A stretch of 14,204 bases of DNA from Dehalococcoidia bacterium (GCA_009692985.1 SHYF01000027.1:1-14204); one strand, 5' to 3'; counted from the first letter of the stretch, positions 1-6,676 are shown. Numbers and translations: made by a program. The notes: generated by a model from the sequence alone, not told the origin.

Positions 1-351
1 CTGGAGATAGACATCAACCACGAGTATCATCAGCTAACTGTAGTCCCGGCGCTGGCCACCGCTGACCGCCCGCTGTCTGCCCAGTTGGACAGAGAGCTGG
101 CCGAGGCATTCCAGTGGGTGACCAAGCTGAAAGCCCGCTCCATGCTGTACCTGGTGGCCTTTCCCAGCAGCCTTGAGGACAAAGATTGGAAGGCCGCCCT
201 GGCCAAAGCTGAACAGAAATACCATGTCAAGCCGCTAGGCCAAATGGAGTTCATGATCCCGCGGGCGCCCAAGGCTTTGATCAAGGCCGCTGTTGCCCTC
301 TTCATGGAAGAGTCCCGCGTGTCTGAGCAGCCCAAGCAGGCCGCCGAGTAG
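1..351 (+). CDS. 3' end of an unrecognised gene (partial)
   Basis: The frame is open from the first base of the window to a TAG at 349-351, giving the last 116 residues of a protein whose start lies upstream. It begins LEIDINHEYHQLTVVPALAT and ends MEESRVSEQPKQAAE. It is rich in Lys, Ala and Glu and looks soluble and mostly helical, with no membrane segment or cysteine motif. Codon third positions are G/C-rich as in the neighbouring genes, which supports real coding; the TTG at 85 is probably internal. I do not recognise the family. It converges on sbcC with a 152-bp gap, so it is not in that transcription unit. Confidence 0.6.
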   Translation: MEIDINHEYHQLTVVPALATADRPLSAQLDRELAEAFQWVTKLKARSMLYLVAFPSSLEDKDWKAALAKAEQKYHVKPLGQMEFMIPRAPKALIKAAVALFMEESRVSEQPKQAAE

Positions 352-416
352 GAGCTTGGTACCTTGGCATACTAAGCGCCCTCGCCTGGCCGGGGGCTTT
401 GGCATTTCTGCTTTCA

Positions 417-453
417 CCCGCTCATGGTGAGCTAGTCGAACCATTTGAGCGGG
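417..453. repeat. Short palindromic repeat with 8-bp inverted ends
   Basis: A 37-bp element begins CCCGCTCA and ends TGAGCGGG, which are exact reverse complements. Its core reads TGAGCTAGTCGAA, close to the core TGAGCCTGTCGAA found at 2589-2601 and, on the other strand, at 4475-4487. It lies in the gap between two convergent genes. It resembles small REP-like dispersed palindromes. It has no obvious poly-T tail, so a terminator role is possible but not indicated. Confidence 0.6.
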
Positions 454-464
454 CAGCCATTTGT

Positions 465-485
465 ACCGCTAGTCATTTGAGCGGT
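465..485. repeat. Shortened copy of the 417-453 palindromic repeat
   Basis: GCTAGTCATTTGAGCGG at 468-484 matches the right half of the neighbouring element (from 431) with five bases (CGAAC) deleted. ACCGCT at 465-470 and AGCGGT at 480-485 are exact inverted repeats, so the short copy can still form a 6-bp stem with a 9-nt loop. It is best read as an internally deleted derivative next to its relative. Confidence 0.4.
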
Positions 486-503
486 CTTCGGGCATACCCT
501 TTC

Positions 504-2957
504 TCACGTCAGCGCAAAGGTTGAGCCAGTGGGCGTCTTCTGTACCTCTATGCGCACCGGGAAGGCGTCCTTTACCTCTTCCATATGGGTGATCACCAGG
601 ATGCACTGGAAGTCATCGGCAATGGACTGGATCACATCCAGGATTCGCTCCCGGCCTGCGGCATCCTGGGTGCCAAACCCTTCGTCTATGAACAGCGTTG
701 GCAGTGGCGCGCCGGCACGGTGGGCCAGCAGCTTCGACAGTCCGATGCGCAGTGCCAGGTTGATGCGAAATGCTTCGCCGCCGCTGAATGTCTCATAGCT
801 GCGCGTTCCCAACGGGTCGGACACCTTGATCTCCAGTGTCTCCACAGTCTCACCGCGCCCGCTCTCCCGCTGCGTCTCCAGCTTCAGGTGCATTGTGTTG
901 TCAGTCATACGGGCCAGCAGGCGATTGGCCTCTGTCTCCAGCTCCGGGATGGCGGCCTCCACCAGAAGGGCCTGCACTCCAGTCCTGCCGAACGCAATCG
1001 CCAGTTGGTCGAAGACCTCGCGTTCCTGGGAAGCGGCCTTCAATGCGGCCTCCGCCTCGGCTATCTTGCTCTCCGTGTCCTTGTACTCTTTGAGCCGCGC
1101 TTCCAAGAACCCGTGGCGCGAAACTTGTTCCTGCTGTCCCGACAGCAGTCGGGACAGCGATGCTGCCACGCCCGCCAGCTGCTGGTCCAAGGATTGGAGC
1201 GCCTGTACCTCCAGGTGCGCCGCCGACATTCGCTGCTCCGCCTGAGCTATCGCCTCTTGTCTCCGTTGGGCCAGGGCCGTGACGCGCCCTATATTCTCCC
1301 GCTCTTTGGGCAGCCCCTCCACAGCCTGCTGCAAAGAACGGTGTTCATCCTCGGACGCGGCCAGCTTCTGGATGGCGTCCTTGGCCTCCTTATGTCCCGC
1401 CGGGTCATATCCCAGGCGCGCCAGCTCCTGGGATATGACCTCTAGCTCTGCCGGTGCTTTCCTGGCTTCCTCCAGGCGATGATTGGTGGTGGCGATGCGG
1501 CCATGCAGGCGGCGGCGGTTCTCACCCATCTCCTTCTCCTCTCTCTCCAACGTGGCGGTCCCGGCTCGGTGTCGGGACTCCAGGTCTCGCAACATGGCGG
1601 CGTTTTGCCGGTGCTGGTCGGCAAGCGCCTTCCCCTGGGCCTCGTATTCCGCCTGGATGTGTTCCACTCCTCCCTCCCCCAGCGCCGTGCCACACAAAGG
1701 GCAGCGCGCATCCCCCTGGGCTAGCATATCCACCTTCTGGCGCAGGCCATCCATCTCCTGGCGGAGCCTCTGGTTCTCCGCTTGCAGCGTCTGCTGTTGG
1801 ACCTGGACTTCCTGAAACTCCGTGCGCCTGGCCTCCCAGTGTGCCTGCGACGAATCCAATTGCGAAAGCAACCCCTGCGCTTCGGCCAGGGCTTGCTCCA
1901 GGGCAGGTCCCGACTCTTGTCGGGACTGCAACGACCCCCGGCGCTCCTGAAGTCGCGCGTGCGGCTCCAGCAGACGGTTCAGTTCCTCGTCCCGTCTCCG
2001 TAGCTCCACCAGACGGCCATACGCCTGTACGATCTCTGTCTCCCTGGCAGTCAGCGCATCCCACGACCGGATACGCTGGCTGTGCTGCGACGCCTGGGCC
2101 TGCAACGACTCCAACTCTTGACGGGATACATCCTGCTGACGGCCCAGCTCCTCCATCTCTTGCCAGCGCCTCCGCAGCGCGTCTACCTGCTCCTTCACGG
2201 TTGCTATCTCATGCTCGGCCTTCGCCAGCTCGGCTCTGGCCTTGTACAGGGCAGCCTCAACCACGGGCAACTCCGCTTCATATTCGGGACGCCGGGCCAT
2301 CTCCTGGCTCCACGCCTGGAACTGGCCCTGGAGCAGTTGGATGTCAGCCGCCAGCATCCGGGCCTTCTGCCGGGCCTGCTCCTGAAGGCGGTCGTACAGG
2401 TCCAGGCCCAGGATTTTCCCCAGGACACGCTGGCGCTCGGCGGGACGCTTGGTGGTAAACTCGTCGGCGCGGTTTTGTACCAGGAAGGCGCTGTTCACAA
2501 AGGTGGTGTAGTCCATCCCTACCAGCTTCTCTATGGCGCTTTCAGTCTCGCGCACCGAGTTGCCGCTGACGCTCCGAAACCCCTGTCCTGAGCCTGTCGA
2601 AGGATCGGCGTCGCCCGTGGCCAAATGAAGCTCCAGGGAGGTGGCCCCCGCCCGCGGTCCGCGGCCCCGGGCATAGCGGCGTATCACCCTGTACCGTTGG
2701 CCGCCTTGGGCTTCGGTGCCACCGGCCAGGAACTCCATCTCAACGCGCATGTCCTGCTCGCCCAGGTGAACCAGCTCCTCCTGGGGCTTGTGCACAGCGT
2801 CTCCCCAAAGCGCCCAGGTCATGGCGTCCAGCAGCGACGATTTGCCGTGGCCGTTGGCGCCGCACAGGCAGGCTATGTGCACCCCCTCCAGGTGAAGAGT
2901 GGGCACGTCCTTTCTATAGCACTTGAAGTTCTCTAGAGTGAGCTTGAGGGGGATCAT
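504..2957 (-). CDS. sbcC: SbcC/Rad50-type exonuclease ATPase subunit
   Basis: This is an SMC-like ATPase of the SbcCD (Mre11-Rad50) complex, which in this family works with the SbcD nuclease on double-strand ends and hairpins. Walker A (GANGHGKSS) lies near residues 33-41, followed by two long coiled coils. The zinc-hook CPLC motif is at about 419-422, the ABC signature (SGGE) at about 725-728 and Walker B (LFIDEGFG) at about 755-762, so all hallmarks are present. At 817 residues it is shorter than E. coli SbcC (about 1050), mainly in the coiled coils. ATG 2955-2957 gives the correct N-terminus (MIPLKLTLENFKCY) but has no clear ribosome binding site. No sbcD is adjacent within the window. Three short palindromic or REP-like sequences lie in frame inside the gene (near residues 118-125, 344-351 and 601-608). 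Confidence 0.93.
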   Translation of the reverse strand: MIPLKLTLENFKCYRKDVPTLHLEGVHIACLCGANGHGKSSLLDAMTWALWGDAVHKPQEELVHLGEQDMRVEMEFLAGGTEAQGGQRYRVIRRYARGRGPRAGATSLELHLATGDADPSTGSGQGFRSVSGNSVRETESAIEKLVGMDYTTFVNSAFLVQNRADEFTTKRPAERQRVLGKILGLDLYDRLQEQARQKARMLAADIQLLQGQFQAWSQEMARRPEYEAELPVVEAALYKARAELAKAEHEIATVKEQVDALRRRWQEMEELGRQQDVSRQELESLQAQASQHSQRIRSWDALTARETEIVQAYGRLVELRRRDEELNRLLEPHARLQERRGSLQSRQESGPALEQALAEAQGLLSQLDSSQAHWEARRTEFQEVQVQQQTLQAENQRLRQEMDGLRQKVDMLAQGDARCPLCGTALGEGGVEHIQAEYEAQGKALADQHRQNAAMLRDLESRHRAGTATLEREEKEMGENRRRLHGRIATTNHRLEEARKAPAELEVISQELARLGYDPAGHKEAKDAIQKLAASEDEHRSLQQAVEGLPKERENIGRVTALAQRRQEAIAQAEQRMSAAHLEVQALQSLDQQLAGVAASLSRLLSGQQEQVSRHGFLEARLKEYKDTESKIAEAEAALKAASQEREVFDQLAIAFGRTGVQALLVEAAIPELETEANRLLARMTDNTMHLKLETQRESGRGETVETLEIKVSDPLGTRSYETFSGGEAFRINLALRIGLSKLLAHRAGAPLPTLFIDEGFGTQDAAGRERILDVIQSIADDFQCILVITHMEEVKDAFPVRIEVQKTPTGSTFALT
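1133..1158. repeat. Perfect hairpin inside sbcC (11-bp stem)
   Basis: GCTGTCCCGAC is followed by a 4-nt loop (AGCA) and its exact complement GTCGGGACAGC. It encodes LSRLLSGQ (residues about 601-608) in the second coiled coil of SbcC. It shares the stem GTCCCGAC/GTCGGGAC with the hairpin at 1907-1926, so the two appear to be copies of one small palindromic repeat. Confidence 0.6.
1907..1926. repeat. Second copy of the GTCCCGAC hairpin inside sbcC
   Basis: GTCCCGAC, the loop TCTT, then GTCGGGAC gives a perfect 8-bp stem. It encodes about residues 344-351 (SRQESGP region) in the first coiled coil. The stem is identical to the core of the hairpin at 1133-1158, while the loop and flanks differ, as expected for dispersed palindromes rather than a local gene duplication. 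Confidence 0.55.
2583..2606. repeat. REP-like repeat within the sbcC coding frame
   Basis: The core TGAGCCTGTCGAA (2589-2601) is the exact reverse complement of 4475-4487 and nearly matches the repeat at 417-453; it is flanked by short TCCT/AGGA inverted bases. Read on the sbcC strand it encodes DPSTGSGQ (residues about 118-125). This is a flexible segment between the strand LELHLATG and the conserved SVRETESAIEKLVGMDY, so the reading frame is preserved. Confidence 0.6.
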
Positions 2958-2966
2958 GGCGGTGCC

Positions 2967-2972
2967 ATTCTA
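2967..2972 (-). promoter_or_regulatory. Possible -10 box of sbcC, near-leaderless
   Basis: On the reverse strand TAGAAT lies nine bases upstream of the sbcC ATG. Transcription would then start at or within a few bases of the start codon, consistent with the absence of a Shine-Dalgarno sequence. No convincing -35 box is visible, so this is a weak call. Confidence 0.22.
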
Positions 2973-3045
2973 GCACGGGGCAATGCCCCCGTATGGGCTT
3001 GGCGGCGCATTCAGGTCGGAGGATTGCCCTGGACTGCATCCACCC

Positions 3046-3074
3046 TCCACAAACTCAGGGGATTCGTGTATGAT
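3046..3074 (+). promoter_or_regulatory. Candidate promoter of the luciferase-like oxidoreductase
   Basis: TCCACA (3046-3051) and TATGAT (3069-3074) are separated by 17 bp. The -10 differs from consensus at one base and the -35 at two. Transcription would begin near 3081, about 24 nt before the ATG at 3105, with AGGAG (3090-3094) in between. The gap also serves the divergent sbcC gene. Confidence 0.45.
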
Positions 3075-3104
3075 ATGTCACAAATCATTAGGAGTGGGTG
3101 CTGT

Positions 3105-4190
3105 ATGAAAGTCGGTATAATGTTACCAAGCTACGCGCGGTGGTTCAGGGGTGATGCCATCTGGGCTGTCTGTGAAAAGGCCAAGGAGATTGGCCTGGAT
3201 AGCCTTTGCTTTTTTGACCATGTCATCTTCACTCCGAAACAGTATGTGGGCTACGGGAATGGGTACATGGACTGTTGGACCGCCATGGCCTACGTGGCCG
3301 CGGTTACCAACGTGCAGGGCTGGAAGCCCATCCTGACCAACTCGGTGGTCGTCATACCGTACCGCCCTCCAATCCAGCAGGGCAAGGTCATTGCCACGGT
3401 GGACTCCCTCTCCGGTGGCCGGGTCATGGTAGGCGCAGGCAGCGGCTACAACGAGAACGAGTTCGCCAGCCTGGGCCTCAATGTAAAGGAGAGGGGCGAC
3501 ATGACTGACGAGTACCTGGCGTGCATGAAGGAGCTATGGACTCACCCCGTGTCCTCCTTCCACGGCAAGTACGCAAACTTCGATGAGATGACTGTTTCTG
3601 TGCGTCCAACCACCCAGCCCTATCCACCGGTCCTGTACGGCTCGCACGGGGCAAGGCCGCGCCGGCGCGTTGCCGAGAGATACCAAGGCGTCATTCAGGG
3701 GCCAGGACGGAACTTGGAGTCCCAGCACACCTTTGATAGTGACATGACCGACCTAACCAAGCTGTGGAAGGAACATGGGCGTATAGGCAAGCCATACATC
3801 ATGGCCGGTATTGGAGGGCACATAACCACGGACAGGAGCCAGGTGGGTCAGGACGTGGTCAAGGGCGTTACGCCCGATGTTGTGCCCGCTGTTGGCATAG
3901 GCACTAGTGGGAGGGTGGAGGCGGGCCAAGAACGGGCCTACGTCTCTACCTTCCGTCTAATCCATGTGGACACCATGATAGAGGACGTTCGAAGGGCGGA
4001 TGCTGGTGGTGTGGATATGGCCATTTTCAACCTGCCATCCTACAGATTTGGTGGGCTTGACAACCAGAGCCTGCAGCTCCAGCAGATGGAGGTTTTTGCA
4101 GAGCACGTCATGCCCAAGATACCCAGGGACAAGAAGCCCATAGAAATGGACTTCGACGGCAAGAAGGCCACGCCGTTCGCGAAAGCCTAA
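3105..4190 (+). CDS. Luciferase-like flavin-dependent oxidoreductase
   Basis: This 361-residue protein belongs to the bacterial luciferase-like (LLM) superfamily, TIM-barrel enzymes using reduced FMN or F420 for monooxygenation or hydride transfer. Seen features are the N-terminal strand MKVGIMLPSY, GLDSLCFFDHV (about 30-40), the hallmark DSLSGGRVMVGAGSGYNENEF (about 100-120) and RGDMTDEYLACMKELWT (about 130-146). ATG 3105 is chosen because AGGAG lies 10 nt upstream and the family N-terminus begins there; the same frame extends back to 3024, but that extension has no homologous look. It is a single-gene unit with its own promoter and terminator hairpin. The substrate and the choice between FMN and F420 cannot be decided from the sequence. 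Expanded sets of such enzymes are known in SAR202 Chloroflexota, where roles in oxidising recalcitrant organics have been proposed. Confidence 0.88.
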   Translation: MKVGIMLPSYARWFRGDAIWAVCEKAKEIGLDSLCFFDHVIFTPKQYVGYGNGYMDCWTAMAYVAAVTNVQGWKPILTNSVVVIPYRPPIQQGKVIATVDSLSGGRVMVGAGSGYNENEFASLGLNVKERGDMTDEYLACMKELWTHPVSSFHGKYANFDEMTVSVRPTTQPYPPVLYGSHGARPRRRVAERYQGVIQGPGRNLESQHTFDSDMTDLTKLWKEHGRIGKPYIMAGIGGHITTDRSQVGQDVVKGVTPDVVPAVGIGTSGRVEAGQERAYVSTFRLIHVDTMIEDVRRADAGGVDMAIFNLPSYRFGGLDNQSLQLQQMEVFAEHVMPKIPRDKKPIEMDFDGKKATPFAKA

Positions 4191-4253
4191 ACGTCCGCAG
4201 AGCTAGATACTCGGCGGCAATTGGTAGGGCTGGCCTTCCGCCATCGGACGATG

Positions 4254-4303
4254 TACAAAGAAGGGGGTGTTTCCTGAGCTTATGGGGCACCCCCTTCTTT
4301 GTA
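4254..4303 (+). terminator. Strong terminator-like hairpin after the oxidoreductase
   Basis: TACAAAGAAGGGGGTG and CACCCCCTTCTTTGTA are exact 16-bp inverted repeats around an 18-nt loop, starting 63 bp after the stop codon. A GC-rich inner stem followed by TTCTTT fits an intrinsic terminator, and the symmetric A-rich/T-rich arms would let it work in both directions. The unusually long perfect stem also leaves a small mobile palindrome possible. Confidence 0.6.
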
Positions 4304-4550
4304 TATGCTGTATTCAATCCCCTGCGGCATCAGCCGTATTGGCGGTGGCGTGGCCCTTGGCTTGAGTGGATTGCGTCAAGGATGTGGAATTATGGTTCTG
4401 TCCCAATATCCCCTATGGAACAGCAGCTTATAATTATCAACTCAATGAACGTACACCTTGCTCCGCTCGAATGGTTCGACAGGCTCACCACGAGCGGGCG
4501 AGATGACAGGCTGACTATAAACGGGAGCAAACAATCCCTAGGACTACCAG
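4304..4550. other. Gap without a supported gene
   Basis: Together with 4191-4253 this stretch holds no convincing gene. An open frame from 4382 runs through it but gives a peptide without family character and crosses the palindromic repeat at 4463-4497. A perfect TATAAT at 4429-4434 has no matching -35. The missing 5' part of the decayed kinase gene at 4551 would be expected here, but I could not recognise remnants in any forward frame. Confidence 0.4.
4463..4497. repeat. Palindromic repeat upstream of the decayed kinase gene
   Basis: CCGCTCG (4463-4469) and CGAGCGG (4491-4497) are exact inverted ends of a 35-bp element whose core TTCGACAGGCTCA (4475-4487) is the reverse complement of the repeat core inside sbcC. 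It has the same architecture and nearly the same ends as the 417-453 element, placed in opposite orientation. Confidence 0.6.
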
Positions 4551-5504
4551 ATGGCGTCAACGCGTATCAACAACGTGCTGACTGTGCGTTCTCCGGCGGT
4601 ATTGCCTGCCAAACCAGCGTATCCGAGGCCGTTATTGATGGTTACTGTAGCGCTGGCGGTAGGCGCTGCTGTGGGCTTGGGGTTGGTTTTTCTGATTGAG
4701 CAGATGGACAACAAGGTGAAGAGTCCCAAGCAGATCGCCAGGATCCTGGGCGTTCCGGTGATAGGAGCCTTGCCTGTGCTGCCCAAGGACAAGGAGAGCG
4801 GCGCGGCCTTCGACCCGATTGCAATGAAGGCCGATCCAGCGCTGGAGTCCTATCGCCTGTTGCGCACCAATCTGAGGTTCGCCTGGGTGGACAACACCCC
4901 AAAAACAGTCATGGTTACCAGCGCTGAAATGGGCGAGGGCAAAACCATTGTCCTGTCTAACCTGGGAGTTGCCCTGGCAATTACAGGCAAGCGTGTGATA
5001 CTTGTGGACGCTGATCTACGCCGGCCACAGCTCCACCGGAGGTTCGGCCTTTAGCGTTCCAACGGACTTGCAGAACTGTTGGAGCAGGATGACCCAGATC
5101 CGTATTCGTTCTTCAAATCGCCCGGCCTTGATAACCTTCGGGTGCTGACTGCTGGCAGTGTGACTGCAGGGTTGAACCCAGCGGTCCTTTTCGCCTCAGA
5201 AAGGATGAGCCTGGTATTGCGCAGGCTTAGAGAAGACGCCGACATTGTGCTGGTAGACACTCCGCCAGTGCTCTACTCCAGCGACGCCCTGTCCCTAATG
5301 TCGCAGATGGACCATGTGCTTCTGGTCATCTGGTCTGGAATGCTTCGCAGCGAAACAGTACACCGGGTCCGGGATGTGATGGGGGTGGTGGACGCCAAGC
5401 ACGTGGAGGTGGTCCTTAACCGGGTCCGAAAGGAAACGGATGCGTATGCCTACTACTACAACTCTTACTACTACGGCAAATACAGGGACAGGAAAGAGTC
5501 GTAG
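4551..5504 (+). pseudogene. BY-kinase (CpsD/Wzz-like), 5' truncated, in-frame TAG
   Basis: One reading frame spans the region but is cut by a TAG at 5052-5054. The first part (167 residues) begins in the conserved Pro-rich stretch before the second membrane helix of Wzz-type chain-length proteins (RSPAVLPAKPAYPRP), has that helix, then the kinase Walker A (SAEMGEGKT) and Walker A' (VILVDADLRRPQLH). After the stop the same frame continues with Walker B (DIVLVDTPPVL) and a tyrosine-rich tail with eight Tyr in 13 residues, the usual autophosphorylation cluster. Intact members regulate exopolysaccharide assembly in the cytoplasmic membrane. Missing are the first membrane helix and the periplasmic Wzz domain, and no polysaccharide genes are nearby. 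A single C-to-T change (CAG to TAG) would explain the stop. A sequencing error could explain the stop but not the missing 5' domain. Confidence 0.8.
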
Positions 5505-5540
5505 CAAAGATGGCGCAGCTCCGGCGCATTGGCCCCAGCG

Positions 5541-6278
5541 CTACGCCTTCTCTCCCACGTGGATTGCCACCATGCCCATCCCTGCATTGCGATAGGTCAC
5601 GTTACGGAGGCCCGCCTTCTCCATAAGATGGACAAGCTCTCCGGCCAGAGGAAATGCATCTACCGACCGGGGCAGGTAGGTGTACGCCTCCCGTTCGCCT
5701 GCCAGGACGCGGCCCAACACAGGGACCACGCGGCGGAAGTACACGTCGAGCAACCACAGAAGTAGCCCCTTGCTCTCAGCAGGGACTATCTCTATGATAA
5801 CCACCCGTCCTCCGCGTTCCACAACCCTGGCCATCTCTGCCAGCGCCTTGGGCACATCTTCCATGTTCCGCAGTCCGAAGCAGCAGGTGGCGCAAGTGAA
5901 GGCGTCATCCGGGAAAGGGAGCGCCATAGCATCGCCCTGGAGGAAGCCAATGGCTTTGGACGGGCTTCGACGCAGTACCTTCCGCCGGGCCAGGTGCAAC
6001 ATCTCTGGCACAAAGTCCAAGCCCACCACCTGGCATATGCCTGGCCGCCTGGCTAGGGCAATGGCCAAATCGCCCGTGCCCGTGGCCACATCCAGGGCAA
6101 CGCCAGCCAGGTCCCGCGTGCCCAGCAAAGCCGCCTGCCGTCGCCACCGGTGGTGCATACCACCTGTCATCACTGTGTTCAGCAGGTCGTATTTGCCGGA
6201 TACGCGGGCGAACATAGCCGCCACGTGGTTGGCCCTGGCCTCTCCCCGCAGGCCAGGCAACGGGTCTACTATGCTCAA
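5541..6278 (-). CDS. ubiE: Demethylmenaquinone/ubiquinone methyltransferase
   Basis: This 245-residue protein is a class I SAM-dependent C-methyltransferase of the UbiE/MenG family, which performs the ring methylation in menaquinone (and in some bacteria ubiquinone) synthesis. The family signatures appear in order: MFARVSGKYDLLNTVMTGGMHHRWRR (about 22-47), SAM motif LDVATGTGDLA (about 62-72), GLDFVPEML (about 86-94), FGLRNMEDVPKAL (about 134-146), YLPRSVDAFP (about 201-210) and the terminal YRNAGMGMVAIHVG. Length is normal. The start is TTG at 6276-6278, fixed by GGAGGA just upstream and by the N-terminus. The name menG may fit better if the organism makes only menaquinone, which the window cannot show. 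It converges on the decayed kinase gene with a 36-bp gap. Confidence 0.93.
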   Translation of the reverse strand: MSIVDPLPGLRGEARANHVAAMFARVSGKYDLLNTVMTGGMHHRWRRQAALLGTRDLAGVALDVATGTGDLAIALARRPGICQVVGLDFVPEMLHLARRKVLRRSPSKAIGFLQGDAMALPFPDDAFTCATCCFGLRNMEDVPKALAEMARVVERGGRVVIIEIVPAESKGLLLWLLDVYFRRVVPVLGRVLAGEREAYTYLPRSVDAFPLAGELVHLMEKAGLRNVTYRNAGMGMVAIHVGEKA

Positions 6279-6283
6279 GCGTT

Positions 6284-6289
6284 TCCTCC
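6284..6289 (-). promoter_or_regulatory. Ribosome binding site that decides the ubiE TTG start
   Basis: On the reverse strand GGAGGA stands five bases before TTG 6276-6278. No ATG or GTG in frame nearby has a comparable site, so the non-ATG start is well supported. Confidence 0.7.
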
Positions 6290-6318
6290 GATGGTCGAGG
6301 TTCTTCCGTCGGACTAAG

Positions 6319-6469
6319 GAACTATCTCAAAAACCCTCACCCTCTGTATCCCCCTCTCCCGCACTGCGGGAGAGGGGGATGAATGGAATCTGGTGGACAC
6401 CCCCAGGCCCCTGGCAGAAGGTGCTTTGCCCCCTCTGCACTCCCCCAAAGACCATTCTTGAGATAGTTT
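6319..6469. mobile_element. MITE-like element, 151 bp, with 5-bp flanking repeats
   Basis: The left end GAACTATCTCAA (6319-6330) and right end TTGAGATAGTTT (6458-6469) are inverted repeats matching at 11 of 12 positions. Both sides are flanked by CTAAG (6314-6318 and 6470-6474), a likely 5-bp target duplication. The interior has no coding potential, only a large GC-rich hairpin and a palindrome CCAGGCCCCTGG. Size, ends and flanks fit a non-autonomous miniature inverted-repeat transposable element mobilised by a transposase elsewhere. The transposase family cannot be assigned. It sits between the divergent ubiE and acyl-CoA ligase genes, upstream of ubiE. Confidence 0.7.
6348..6380. repeat. 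Perfect 15-bp hairpin inside the MITE-like element
   Basis: ATCCCCCTCTCCCGC and GCGGGAGAGGGGGAT are exact complements around a 3-nt loop (ACT). It lies near the left end of the element and would form a very stable structure in RNA or single-stranded DNA. It could block transcription across the gap. Confidence 0.7.
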
Positions 6470-6489
6470 CTAAGAGGAATGGTACCCAG

Positions 6490-6618
6490 CTACTCGCTGC
6501 GAGGGTGATAAGTCAGCTTGTCGTTCATGGCGGGAAATACTGTTACGCCCATGCGGGCGGCGTTGGACATGGAAATGCCCACAACCACTGGGAGTGCTTT
6601 CTGTCCATTCATGGCCAT
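6490..6618 (-). CDS. Possible small or remnant protein, 42 aa
   Basis: The reverse strand encodes a 42-residue peptide beginning MAMNGQKALPVVVGISMSNA, with G/C-rich third positions and a plausible amphipathic or membrane-like centre. No Shine-Dalgarno sequence precedes it. The same frame continues upstream through two stops (TAG, TAA) to another ATG (MALVQDTPPA), so it may be the tail of a decayed gene. No family is recognised. Confidence 0.2.
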   Translation of the reverse strand: MAMNGQKALPVVVGISMSNAARMGVTVFPAMNDKLTYHPRSE

Positions 6619-6676
6619 GCATGTATCTTACTACGCAGGGGGCGTGTCCTGCACCAGCGCCATGAGCCTGTTCTGT

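Noticed and set aside
417..485. Possible CRISPR array from nearby direct repeats
   Set aside because: Only two unequal copies of a palindromic element, with no spacers of constant length and no cas genes in the window.
1454..2458. 334-residue forward frame opposite sbcC
   Set aside because: Its product is Pro/Gly/Ala-rich low-complexity sequence caused by the codon bias of sbcC on the other strand. The sbcC frame has all family motifs.
3024..3104. N-terminal extension of the luciferase-like protein
   Set aside because: The frame is open, but the family N-terminus starts at ATG 3105, which has its own AGGAG; a likely -10 box lies within the extension.
4382..4699. 105-residue forward frame upstream of the kinase remnant
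   Set aside because: It overlaps the kinase frame out of phase, includes the palindromic repeat and shows no family features.
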